A stretch of 64,000 nucleotides of DNA from Streptomyces sp. MMG1533 (GTDB lineage: Bacteria; Actinomycetota; Actinomycetes; Streptomycetales; Streptomycetaceae), in NCBI RefSeq assembly GCF_001279775.1, contig NZ_LGDG01000003.1, positions 62,001 through 126,000 of the forward strand. The letters are read 5' to 3'. The stretch's first letter is position 1. Each line of letters begins with the position of its first letter. A program made the translations under genes and the position numbers. The notes under the pieces were generated by a model that saw only the letters and a program-made list of their open reading frames with translations, did not search any database and was not told the DNA's origin. Positions 57,067-64,000 of this stretch are shown in pieces.

Positions 57067-57807
57067 ATGCTCGATGAGGACGGTCACTTCGGAGAATCCG
57101 TCGCGGCGCGGTACGACGAGTCGTCGGCGGAGATGTTCGCGCCCGATGCCGTGGAGCCGGCCGTCGATGTCCTGGCGGAGCTGGCCGGTGCCGGACGGGC
57201 CCTCGAACTGGGCGTCGGCACCGGACGCCTCGCATTGCCGCTGTCGCGGCGCGGTGTCGGGATCCACGGCATCGATCTGTCCCGGGCGATGACGGACCGG
57301 CTGCGTGCCAAGCCGGGCGGTGACGCGATCGGTGTGACGATCGGAGACTTCGCGACGACACGGGTGCCCGGCAGCTTCTCCGTCGCCTATCTGGTCTTCA
57401 ACACGCTCATGAATCTGACGACGCAGGACGCCCAGGTGGACTGCTTCCGCAACGCCGCCGCCCATCTCGGGCCCGGCGGGTGCTTCGTCGTCGAGGTCAT
57501 GGTCCCGGACCTGCGCCGGCTTCCGCCCGGGCAGAACACCGTGCCGTTCCACGTGGGCTCGACGCGGCTGGGCTTCGACACGTACGACGTCGCCACCCAG
57601 TCGATGAGCTCGCACCACGTCGAGGTCGAGGGCGGTCGCGGCTCGTTCCGGTCCATACCGTTCCGGTACGTCTGGCCCGCGGAGCTCGACCTGATGGCCC
57701 GGCTGGCCGGGATGCGGCTGCGCGAGCGGTGGGACGGATGGACACGGCAGCCGTTCACGAGCGAGAGCCGGCAGCACGTCTCCGTGTGGGAGAAGCCCGG
57801 CGGCTGA
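57067..57807 (+). CDS. Class I SAM-dependent methyltransferase
   Basis: The 246-residue protein has motif [16 protein letters not shown] near residue 46, the acidic [11 protein letters not shown] after strand 2, and [15 protein letters not shown] as motif IV region. It resembles small-molecule methyltransferases of the Methyltransf_25 type. Divergent from the carboxylase operon and possibly under the same palindrome. Substrate unknown. The stop codon opens a 20-22-bp tandem repeat tract. Confidence 0.85.
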   Translation: MLDEDGHFGESVAARYDESSAEMFAPDAVEPAVDVLAELAGAGRALELGVGTGRLALPLSRRGVGIHGIDLSRAMTDRLRAKPGGDAIGVTIGDFATTRVPGSFSVAYLVFNTLMNLTTQDAQVDCFRNAAAHLGPGGCFVVEVMVPDLRRLPPGQNTVPFHVGSTRLGFDTYDVATQSMSSHHVEVEGGRGSFRSIPFRYVWPAELDLMARLAGMRLRERWDGWTRQPFTSESRQHVSVWEKPGG

Positions 57808-57953
57808 CTCCCGTCAGACCTCGGCCGGCTCCCGTCACGCCTCGGCAGATTCCCGTTCAGACCTCGGCAGATTCCGTCGGACCCCAGCCGAGCCCCGTCG
57901 GACCCCAGCCGAGCCCCGTCAGACCTCCGACCGAGTCCCGTCAGACCTCCGGC
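57806..57953. repeat. 20-22-bp tandem repeat, about seven units, in convergent spacer
   Basis: Units of the type GACTCCCGTCAGACCTCGGCA and GAGCCCCGTCGGACCCCAGCC run from the methyltransferase stop codon across the stop codon of the convergent transporter gene. Confidence 0.85.
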
Positions 57954-58921
57954 ATCGCCGCTTTCCCCCGCCCCACCTGCGTCCGCACGGCCCCCATGCT
58001 CGCCCCGATGACCAGGGCGATCGCGGCGGCCTCCGTGGTGGTCAGAGCCTGGTCGAGGACGAGGAAGCCGGCGAGGGCGGCGATGGCCGGTTCCAGGCTC
58101 ATGAGGACGGCGAAGGTGGAGGCGGGAAGGCGGCGGAGGGCGAGGAGTTCGAGGGTGTAGGGGAGGACGGAGGAGAGGAGGGCCACCGCCGAGCCCAGGG
58201 CGACGGTCGTGGGGTCGAGGAGCTTCGTGCCGGACTCGGCGATGCCGAGGGGGAGGAACGCCAGGGCCGCCACCGCCATCGCCCACGCGAGCCCGTCGGC
58301 CTGCGGGAAGCGACGGCCCGTACGGGCGCTGAAGACTATGTACGTCGCCCACATGGCCCCCGCACCCAGGGCGAAGGCGACACCCAGGGGGTCGAGGTCG
58401 CTGAACCCTCCGCCGCCGAGGAGGAAGACACCGGCGAGGGCGAGGCCGGCCCAGACCAGGTTGAGCGCGCGGCGGGAGGCGATGACCGAGAGGGCGAGGG
58501 GGCCGAGCACCTCCAGAGTGACCGCGGGGCCCAGCGGGATGCGGTCGACGGCCTGGTAGAAGAGGCCGTTCATCGCGGCCATCGTGAGGCCGAAGAGGAC
58601 GACCGTGCCCCAGTCGGTGCGCGAGTGCCCACGCAGCCGGGGACGGCAGACCACCAGCATCACGAGTGCCGCCGCCAGCAGCCGCAGGGTGACCACGCCC
58701 AGCGCGCCGGCCCTCGGCATGAGGGTCACGGCGAGAGCGCCACCGAACTGCACCGAGACGCCGCCCGCGAGCACCAGGCCCACCGGCCCGAGGGAACCCC
58801 GGCGGCCCGGGGTGCCGGCCGGGGTGGGTGCGGGACCGGTCGGGGTCGGAGCGGAGGAGGGGGCGGCGGCATCGCTGGGGGTGGTCACGGGGCCTTCCGG
58901 GGCGGCTCGGAGTTCGTACAC
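57941..58921 (-). CDS. EamA/DMT-family transporter (RhtA-like)
   Basis: About 315-326 residues with ten predicted helices in two EamA halves, for example LVLAGGVSVQFGGALAVTLMP, VTLRLLAAALVMLVVC, ALTTTEAAAIALVIGASMGAV. RhtA-like members export amino acids such as threonine or homoserine. The N-terminal 35 residues are Pro/Ala/Thr-rich and cytoplasmic. GTG 58921 opens the frame, but GTG 58888 behind GGAAGG may be the real start. Confidence 0.85.
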   Translation of the reverse strand: MYELRAAPEGPVTTPSDAAAPSSAPTPTGPAPTPAGTPGRRGSLGPVGLVLAGGVSVQFGGALAVTLMPRAGALGVVTLRLLAAALVMLVVCRPRLRGHSRTDWGTVVLFGLTMAAMNGLFYQAVDRIPLGPAVTLEVLGPLALSVIASRRALNLVWAGLALAGVFLLGGGGFSDLDPLGVAFALGAGAMWATYIVFSARTGRRFPQADGLAWAMAVAALAFLPLGIAESGTKLLDPTTVALGSAVALLSSVLPYTLELLALRRLPASTFAVLMSLEPAIAALAGFLVLDQALTTTEAAAIALVIGASMGAVRTQVGRGKAAMPEV

Positions 58922-58983
58922 CTCACTGTACGACGCAGTCCAGGGTAGTGGACTTCGTCAGGTGTGTGAACCCTTTATACGAC

Positions 58984-59070
58984 TGTCCCCGGACGGGCTG
59001 ATACCGGTTTGCGCACCTGTCCCAGGTCGGGCGGCTGATACCGGTTTGTGCGATGTCCCCGGTCGGGCTA
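58984..59070. repeat. 34-36-bp tandem repeat over the femX-like stop codon
   Basis: Two long units (58984-59017 and 59018-59053) share GGCTGATACCGGTTTG and TGTCCC-GGTCGGG. A third partial unit ends in the TAG stop codon of the femX-like gene. Confidence 0.8.
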
Positions 59071-60189
59071 GCGCCGGGCCATGTACAGCCCCAGCGCCTT
59101 GTGCAGCAGCCGGTTGAGCGGGAAGTCCCACTCCCCCAGGTACTCGACGGCCTCACCGCCCGCGCCGGCCTTGAAGCGCAGGAGCCCCAGGAGGTGGTTG
59201 GACTCCTCCAGCGTGTCGGTGATGCCCCGGAAGTCGTAGACGGCGGCGCCGAGTTCGTGGGCGTCGGTCATCATGCGCCACTGCATGGCGTTGTTGGGCT
59301 GGACCTCGCGTTTGCGACTGGTGGAGGCGCCGTACGAGTACCAGACGTGGTCGCCGACGGTGAGCATGGTGGCCGCGGCGAGGACGTCGCCGTCGTGCTG
59401 GGCGAGGTAGAGGCGCATGCGATCGGGGTGTTCGGTGGTGAGCGCGGTCCACATGCGCTGGAAGTAGGACAGGGGACGCGGAAGGAAGCGGTCGCGCTCC
59501 GCGGTCTCGGCGTACAGCTCGTAGAACGCGGGCAGGTCCTCGTAGCCGCCGCGGACGACCTTCACGCCGGCCTTCTCCGCCTTCTTGATGTTGCGCCGCC
59601 ACTGCTGGTTGAGGCCGCCCTGGATGTCCTCCAACGAGCGTCCGGCGAACGGCACTTGGAAGACGTAGCGCGGCTGCCCGGCCGCGAAGCCGTCCTCGCC
59701 GCCCGGTTCGGTCTGCTGCCAGCCGGCGCGCCGCAGCCGGTCCGCCACCTCGGCGGCACGCGGCTCGTACGAGGTCGCCTCCGCGTCCCTCAGCCGCCGC
59801 GCCGACGGGTCGGCGATCGCCGCCTTCACCGCGTCGGCGCTCCATCTGCGTACGACGACGGGCGGGCCCATCTTGACCGAGAAGGCACCCTGTCGCTTGA
59901 GGTGGGCCAGCATCGGTTCCAGCCACCGGTCGAGGTCGGCCGCGTACCAGTCGATCAGCGGCCCCTCCGGCAGATACGCGAGGTACTTCCTCACCTTCGG
60001 CAGCGGCCGGAACAGCACGAGCCCCGCCCCCACCAACTGCCCCTCCTCGTCGAACCACCCCAGACTCTCCGGCCGCCAGTCCGGCTTCACCTCACCCCAG
60101 GAGGGGACCTGCATGTGGCTGGCGGAGGGGCGGGCCGCGACGAAGGCCAGATGCTCGTCGCGGGAGACGGGCTGGATACGGAGAGTCAT
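59068..60189 (-). CDS. FemX/FemAB-type peptidoglycan branching aminoacyltransferase
   Basis: The 373-residue protein is a Fem transferase: N-terminal GNAT-like half (SHMQVPSWGEVKPDW, LAYLPEGPLIDWY), the Fem-specific IQGGLNQQWRRNIKKAEKAGVKV, and a second half with GASTSRKREVQPNNAMQWRMM and the ending LLRFKAGAGGEAVEYLGEWDFPLN. Such enzymes add glycine or another residue from charged tRNA to the lipid II stem peptide; Streptomyces FemX adds the first Gly. The N-terminal coding part also carries an overlapping open frame, judged less likely. Confidence 0.9.
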   Translation of the reverse strand: MTLRIQPVSRDEHLAFVAARPSASHMQVPSWGEVKPDWRPESLGWFDEEGQLVGAGLVLFRPLPKVRKYLAYLPEGPLIDWYAADLDRWLEPMLAHLKRQGAFSVKMGPPVVVRRWSADAVKAAIADPSARRLRDAEATSYEPRAAEVADRLRRAGWQQTEPGGEDGFAAGQPRYVFQVPFAGRSLEDIQGGLNQQWRRNIKKAEKAGVKVVRGGYEDLPAFYELYAETAERDRFLPRPLSYFQRMWTALTTEHPDRMRLYLAQHDGDVLAAATMLTVGDHVWYSYGASTSRKREVQPNNAMQWRMMTDAHELGAAVYDFRGITDTLEESNHLLGLLRFKAGAGGEAVEYLGEWDFPLNRLLHKALGLYMARR

Positions 60190-60535
60190 ACGCAGGCTCC
60201 TTGACGGTTGCTGAGCGTGTCAGCCTAGGAGGTCGGCCGCGTCCGTCCCGGGACCCGGACGGCGCGAGTACCTCCGCGTCCGCGGCGCGCGCGTGGAGGA
60301 AGTGGTCGGACGGACCGTCCGGCGATGTCCGGCCGGGCGCAGTCCGCGCCCAGTCCGCCACGAGCCGGCCGACCGCCGCGGGGATGCCGTACGGCGTCAC
60401 CCGCAGGCCCGCTCCCGGGCCGAGCAGGCACCGGTGGGCACCCGCGCGGCCGTACGGCGTGCCGGCGCGTCCGCGTTCACCACCGGATCCGTACGCGACC
60501 GCTTTCGCCGGGCGCCCAGCGGCGACGCGGATCAC
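60092..60535 (-). CDS. Doubtful open frame between HAD phosphatase and femX-like genes
   Basis: From GTG 60535 a 147-codon frame with strong third-position GC runs through the 393-bp spacer (a segment GLRVTPYGIPAAVGRLVADW looks protein-like) but then overlaps the femX start by 98 bp. No ribosome site is clear and no family is recognised. It may be a decayed gene whose 3' end is lost. Nothing else is seen in the spacer. Confidence 0.25.
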   Translation of the reverse strand: MIRVAAGRPAKAVAYGSGGERGRAGTPYGRAGAHRCLLGPGAGLRVTPYGIPAAVGRLVADWARTAPGRTSPDGPSDHFLHARAADAEVLAPSGSRDGRGRPPRLTRSATVKEPAYDSPYPARLPRRASGLRRGPPLRQPHAGPLLG

Positions 60536-60582
60536 CGCGCGCCGTGCACGAGCCCCCCACACACGCCCCCCACACACCCCGA

Positions 60583-61251
60583 TCACCCCACCGCGGCCTG
60601 CCCCTCCGCACGGGCGAACGCGAGGATGTCGGGGACCGCTGCGCGCAGGCTCCCGAAGTGGCGGTGCACCCCGGCCACGGCGGTCGGGGCGTTGACTCCC
60701 CACACCGTCATGCCGGCCCGCAGCCCTGCCTCGACTCCGGACGGGGCGTCCTCGACGACCAGGCAGTCCTCGGGGCGGGCACCGAGTCGCTCGGCGGCCA
60801 GCAGGTAGGGCACGGGGGACGGTTTGCCTTCCGCCACCGCGGCGGCGTCCACGACGAGGTCCGGCACCGGCAGGCCCGTCCGGGCGAACCGCCCGCGCAC
60901 CCGGTGCTCGTAGTTCGAGGTCACCAGCGCCCACGCGCCCGGCGGCAGGGCGCCCAGCAGCTCCGACGCGCCGTCGAAGGCCGTGTAGACGCCGGACCGG
61001 ACGTCCTCGTCCTCCAGTTCGTGCAGCGCGGTCAGGCACTCCCCCGGATCCTGGTCCGGGGCCACCGCCGCGAAGGTCTCCATCGGCCGCGTCCGCAGCG
61101 CCACCCGGTGGACCGCGTCCGCGTCCAGGCCGTACCGCCCCGCCCACGTTCCCCAGACCCGGCGCTGGTTGTCCACCGCGTCGATCAACGTGCCGTCGAC
61201 ATCGAAGAGGACGTACCTCCTGGGCCCGGGCCGCACAGACTCACTGGTCAC
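60583..61251 (-). CDS. HAD-superfamily phosphatase (phosphoglycolate phosphatase-like)
   Basis: The 222-residue protein has HAD motif I VLFDVDGTLIDA (nucleophile Asp), motif II VTSNYEHRVR (Ser), motif III Lys in AEGKPSPVPYLLAAERLG and motif IV VVEDAPSGVEAGLRAGM. A helical cap sits after motif I (subclass IA). It hydrolyses a phosphate ester such as a sugar phosphate or phosphoglycolate. The GTG start is 41 bp downstream of the FAD/Fe-S oxidoreductase stop in the same direction. Confidence 0.9.
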   Translation of the reverse strand: MTSESVRPGPRRYVLFDVDGTLIDAVDNQRRVWGTWAGRYGLDADAVHRVALRTRPMETFAAVAPDQDPGECLTALHELEDEDVRSGVYTAFDGASELLGALPPGAWALVTSNYEHRVRGRFARTGLPVPDLVVDAAAVAEGKPSPVPYLLAAERLGARPEDCLVVEDAPSGVEAGLRAGMTVWGVNAPTAVAGVHRHFGSLRAAVPDILAFARAEGQAAVG

Positions 61252-61292
61252 GCCGTGATCATGCCAGGAAGCGCATGTCAGAAGGCCCGGGA

Positions 61293-64000
61293 TCAGTCAT
61301 TCCCCCTCCCCTGTCCCTCCCTCCGGCTTCTCCGGCCCTCCGGCCTCTCCGACCCTTCCAGCCCTTCCAGCCCCTCCAGCCCCTCCGCCAACACCTCAGC
61401 CAGATGCCGCCCCCGCACCCCCGCCAACTGCTCCAACTGCGTCCGGCAGGAGAAGCCGTCGGCCAGGATCACCGTGCCGTCCGCCGCCTCTCGCACCGCC
61501 GGCAGGAGCTGCTCCTCCGCGCAGGCCGCAGACACCTCGAAGTGGCCCTTCTCGAAGCCGAAGTTGCCCGCGAGGCCGCAGCAGCCGCCCACCGGCTCAC
61601 CGGTCAGGCCCGCCGCCAGGCGCAGTCGGCGGTCGGCCTCGTCTCCCAGCACCGCGTGCTGGTGACAATGGGTCTGACCGGCCGAAGGACGGTCCAGGCG
61701 GGGCGGGAGCCAGTCGGGCGCGAGGCGTTCCAGGGTCTGGGCGAAGGTCAGGATCCGGGACGCCAGGCGGGCGGCCCGGGGGTCGTCGTGCAGAAGTTCG
61801 GGCAGGTCCGTACGGAGGGCCGCCGCACAGCTGGGTTCCAGGACGAGGACCGGTGCGTCGGTCTCCAGCACCGGCGTCATGAGGTCGAGGGTGCGACGCA
61901 TGACGGTGCGGGCCCGGTCCAGTTGACCGGTGGAGACGTAGGTCAGACCGCAGCAGACCCGTGCCCGCCCCCGGACCAACGAGAGCGGGTTCCATGCCGC
62001 CGACCTGCCGTCGCCCACCGGCCGCCCCGGCAGTCGTAGCGTCGGGGGGAGTGCCACCCGCAGGCCCGCCGCCTCCAGCACGCGTACGGCCGCCCGGCCC
62101 ACGGACGGCGAGAGGTGTTCGGTGAAGGTGTCGGGCCACAGCACGACCAGTTCGCCCGTGTCGGAGGCAGCGGGCGGCCGACGCCGCCACCACCGGCTGA
62201 ACGTCTCCGTCGCCACCCGGGGGATCCGCCGCTCGCCCGCGATCCCGCCCAGCCGTTTCGCCGCCCACGCGAGCGGCCGTACCGAGGCGAGCCCGTTGAC
62301 CACCACGCCCGCCCGCACACGGGACACCCAGCGCAGCCACACCGGCAGCCACCCCATGCTGTAGTGGGCCGCCGGGCGCCGCCGCCCCGCGTAGTGGTGG
62401 TGGAGGAACTCCGCCTTGTACGTGGCCATGTCGACCCCGACCGGGCAGTCGGAGCGGCAGCCCTTGCAGGACAGGCACAGATCGAGGGCGTCCCGTACCT
62501 CCTCCGACCGCCACCCGTCCGTCACGACCTCGCCCGCGAGCATCTCGTGCAGCAGCCGGGCACGCCCGCGCGTGGAGTGCTCCTCCTCGCCGGTCGCCCG
62601 GAAGGACGGGCACATGACAGACGACCCGGACACGGACGTCGTACGGCATTTCGCGACCCCGACACACCTGCGCACCGCCGCCGAGAAGTCACCGCCGTCC
62701 GTCGGATAGCCGAAGGCCACGTCCACCGGACCGTGCGGGAGCACCGAGAAGCGGAGGTTCGCATCGAGGGGCGCCGGGCGTACCAGCATCCCCGGGTTGA
62801 GCAGGTCGTCCGGGTCCCAGATCCCCTTGGCCCGTTCGAACAGCCCCACCAGTTCCTCGCCGTACATACGCGGCAGCAGTTCGGCCCTCGCCTGCCCGTC
62901 CCCGTGCTCTCCGGACAGCGAACCGCCGTGGGACACGACCAGCTCGGCCAGTTCCTCCGAGAAGTGCCGGAAGCGGGCGACTCCCGCCTCCGTCAGCAGG
63001 TCGAAGTCGATGCGGACGTGGATGCAGCCGTCCCCGAAGTGGCCGTACGGCGTGCCGCGCAGCCCGTGCGCCCCCAGCAGCGCCCTGAAGTCCCGCAGGT
63101 ATGCGCCCAGCCGGGGCGGCGGCACCGCGCAGTCCTCCCAGCCGGGCCAGGCCTCGGAGCCGTCCGGCATCCGGGTCGCCGTACCGCTCGCGTCCTCCCG
63201 GATGCGCCACAGGGCGCGCTGCCCGGCCGGGTCCGTCACGACGAGCGCGTCGACGACGTCCGCCGCCCGCACGATCGCCTCCGCACGCGCGCGTGCCTCC
63301 GTCTCCGTCCCGCCGCCGGTCTCCACGAACAGCCAGGCCCCGCCGCGGGGCAGGTCTGCCGTGGACGGGACGAGATCCGCCGCCATGCCCTCGACCGTCA
63401 GGGGCCCGTGCGGGAGCAGACCCGCCGCCGCCTCGGCCGCCGCGTTCTCGTCGGCGTACGCCAGCACGGCCAGGGCACGCGCGCGTGGCGCCCGGACCAG
63501 CCGTACGACCGCCTCCGTCAGCACGCCCAGCGTGCCCTCCGAGCCGCAGAAGGAACGGGCGACGTCGGCGCCCTTCTCGGGCAGCAGCGCGTCCAGGGCG
63601 TAGCCGGAGATACGGCGGGGCAGCTCGGGGAAGCCGGTGCGGAGTATCGGCAGTTCCCCTTCCACCAGCTCCCGCAGGCCCGCCGGCGCGCCCGCCCACC
63701 CCTGCCCGAGCCGCAGCCGCTCCCCGCGCGCGGTGACCACCGACAGCTCCCGCACGCTGTCCGCGGTCGTCCCCCACGCCACCGAGTGCGAGCCGCACGA
63801 GTTGTTGCCGATCATTCCGCCGAGCGTGCAGCGGCTGTGGGTGGAGGGGTCCGGACCGAAGCGCAGACCGTGCGGGGCAGCGGCCTCCTGGAGGCGGTCG
63901 AGGACCAGCCCCGGCTGCACGACCGCGGTGCCCGTCGCCGGGTCGAGGGACAGCAGACGGTTCATGTGCCGGGTGAAGTCCAGTACGACGCCGGTGCCCG
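61293..64000 (-). CDS. FAD-binding and Fe-S (D-lactate dehydrogenase/GlcD-GlpC type) oxidoreductase, 5' end outside window
   Basis: About 900 residues are visible; the N-terminal FAD-domain start is cut by the window edge. The FAD/PCMH domain shows STHSRCTLGGMIGNNSCGSHSV and SFCGSEGTLGVLTE. FAD-oxidase C-domain motifs GHFGDGCIHVRIDFD and SGEHGDGQAR follow. Then come Fe-S cysteines (VGVAKCRTTS...MCPSFRATGEEEHSTRGRARLL and CLSCKGCRSDCPVG) and CCG-type heterodisulfide domains (CCGLAGNFGFE). This is the Dld-II/GlcDEF fusion that oxidises D-lactate or glycolate to the quinone pool. The C-terminus ends in Leu-Glu-Gly repeats. Confidence 0.9.
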   Translation of the reverse strand, partial: GTGVVLDFTRHMNRLLSLDPATGTAVVQPGLVLDRLQEAAAPHGLRFGPDPSTHSRCTLGGMIGNNSCGSHSVAWGTTADSVRELSVVTARGERLRLGQGWAGAPAGLRELVEGELPILRTGFPELPRRISGYALDALLPEKGADVARSFCGSEGTLGVLTEAVVRLVRAPRARALAVLAYADENAAAEAAAGLLPHGPLTVEGMAADLVPSTADLPRGGAWLFVETGGGTETEARARAEAIVRAADVVDALVVTDPAGQRALWRIREDASGTATRMPDGSEAWPGWEDCAVPPPRLGAYLRDFRALLGAHGLRGTPYGHFGDGCIHVRIDFDLLTEAGVARFRHFSEELAELVVSHGGSLSGEHGDGQARAELLPRMYGEELVGLFERAKGIWDPDDLLNPGMLVRPAPLDANLRFSVLPHGPVDVAFGYPTDGGDFSAAVRRCVGVAKCRTTSVSGSSVMCPSFRATGEEEHSTRGRARLLHEMLAGEVVTDGWRSEEVRDALDLCLSCKGCRSDCPVGVDMATYKAEFLHHHYAGRRRPAAHYSMGWLPVWLRWVSRVRAGVVVNGLASVRPLAWAAKRLGGIAGERRIPRVATETFSRWWRRRPPAASDTGELVVLWPDTFTEHLSPSVGRAAVRVLEAAGLRVALPPTLRLPGRPVGDGRSAAWNPLSLVRGRARVCCGLTYVSTGQLDRARTVMRRTLDLMTPVLETDAPVLVLEPSCAAALRTDLPELLHDDPRAARLASRILTFAQTLERLAPDWLPPRLDRPSAGQTHCHQHAVLGDEADRRLRLAAGLTGEPVGGCCGLAGNFGFEKGHFEVSAACAEEQLLPAVREAADGTVILADGFSCRTQLEQLAGVRGRHLAEVLAEGLEGLEGLEGSERPEGRRSRREGQGRGND
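61353..61388 (-). repeat. 9-bp tandem repeat at the oxidoreductase 3' end (four units)
   Basis: CCCTTCCAG twice, CCCCTCCAG once and a CCCCTCCGC variant, coding Leu-Glu-Gly repeats near the C-terminus of the FAD/Fe-S protein. Confidence 0.75.

Noticed and set aside
1..64000. tRNA, rRNA, IS element or prophage
   Set aside because: I looked for cloverleaf-like segments, transposase motifs, integrase genes and long terminal inverted repeats and found none I could support.

Overview
The window is very GC-rich and gene-dense, uses many GTG starts with G-rich ribosome sites, and carries families typical of Streptomyces (DmdR1/IdeR regulator, DUF1446/AtuA, SCO4402-like protein, bifunctional primase/polymerase protein, Tat-exported flavoenzymes, STAS/HATPase/ECF signalling proteins). 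I read it as a Streptomyces chromosome. No rRNA, tRNA, IS element, phage gene or CRISPR array was seen. Gene order around 26-56 kb agrees with what I remember of the S. coelicolor SCO438x-SCO441x region, from memory only.

Left third (1-25.5 kb): a dispersed catabolic region. It holds a thiolase C-terminus, a DUF35 zinc-ribbon protein coupled to a DoxX-like membrane protein, a secreted tannase/feruloyl-esterase-like hydrolase, two flavin oxidases, a fused ADP-forming acyl-CoA synthetase with an enoyl-CoA hydratase, a flavin reductase, an SDR / acyl-CoA dehydrogenase / zinc alcohol dehydrogenase operon, a metal-dependent cyclase-type hydrolase, a pair of acyl-CoA dehydrogenases and an AMP-forming acyl-CoA ligase. 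Seven copies of a 15-bp palindrome, consensus CTGACGnnCCGTCAG, sit just upstream of these genes. This suggests one regulator, not visible here, controls a regulon for an unidentified CoA-linked substrate such as a steroid, terpenoid or aromatic side chain.

Middle (25.5-46.8 kb): conserved housekeeping and signalling genes. These are an EF-hand protein, a STAS anti-anti-sigma factor, an ECF sigma factor with a fused zinc anti-sigma/mycothiol-type partner, purU, a substrate-binding lipoprotein, a large Pro/Gly-rich membrane protein, an XRE/TPR regulator, a primase/polymerase-like protein, an ABC exporter, an alpha/beta hydrolase lacking its nucleophile, dmdR1, a SIS-domain protein, a PAS protein, citrate synthase and pdxH.

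Right part (46.8-57 kb): one 10-kb leftward operon running TIGR03084-like protein, AtuA-like DUF1446 protein, carboxylase beta, biotin carboxylase alpha, acyl-CoA dehydrogenase, 4-coumarate/cinnamate-type CoA ligase, enoyl-CoA hydratase and TetR. Most genes are translationally coupled. A 14-bp perfect palindrome precedes the first gene. The content parallels the Pseudomonas atu (acyclic terpene) and liu (leucine) pathways. The end of the window carries a methyltransferase, a drug/metabolite exporter, a FemX-like peptidoglycan branching enzyme, a HAD phosphatase and a truncated FAD/Fe-S oxidoreductase.

Two features cut across all regions. At least a dozen unrelated short tandem repeats (units of 9-36 bp) lie mostly on or beside stop codons. 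A dispersed stem-loop element is present twice, each time upstream of an acyl-CoA dehydrogenase gene.
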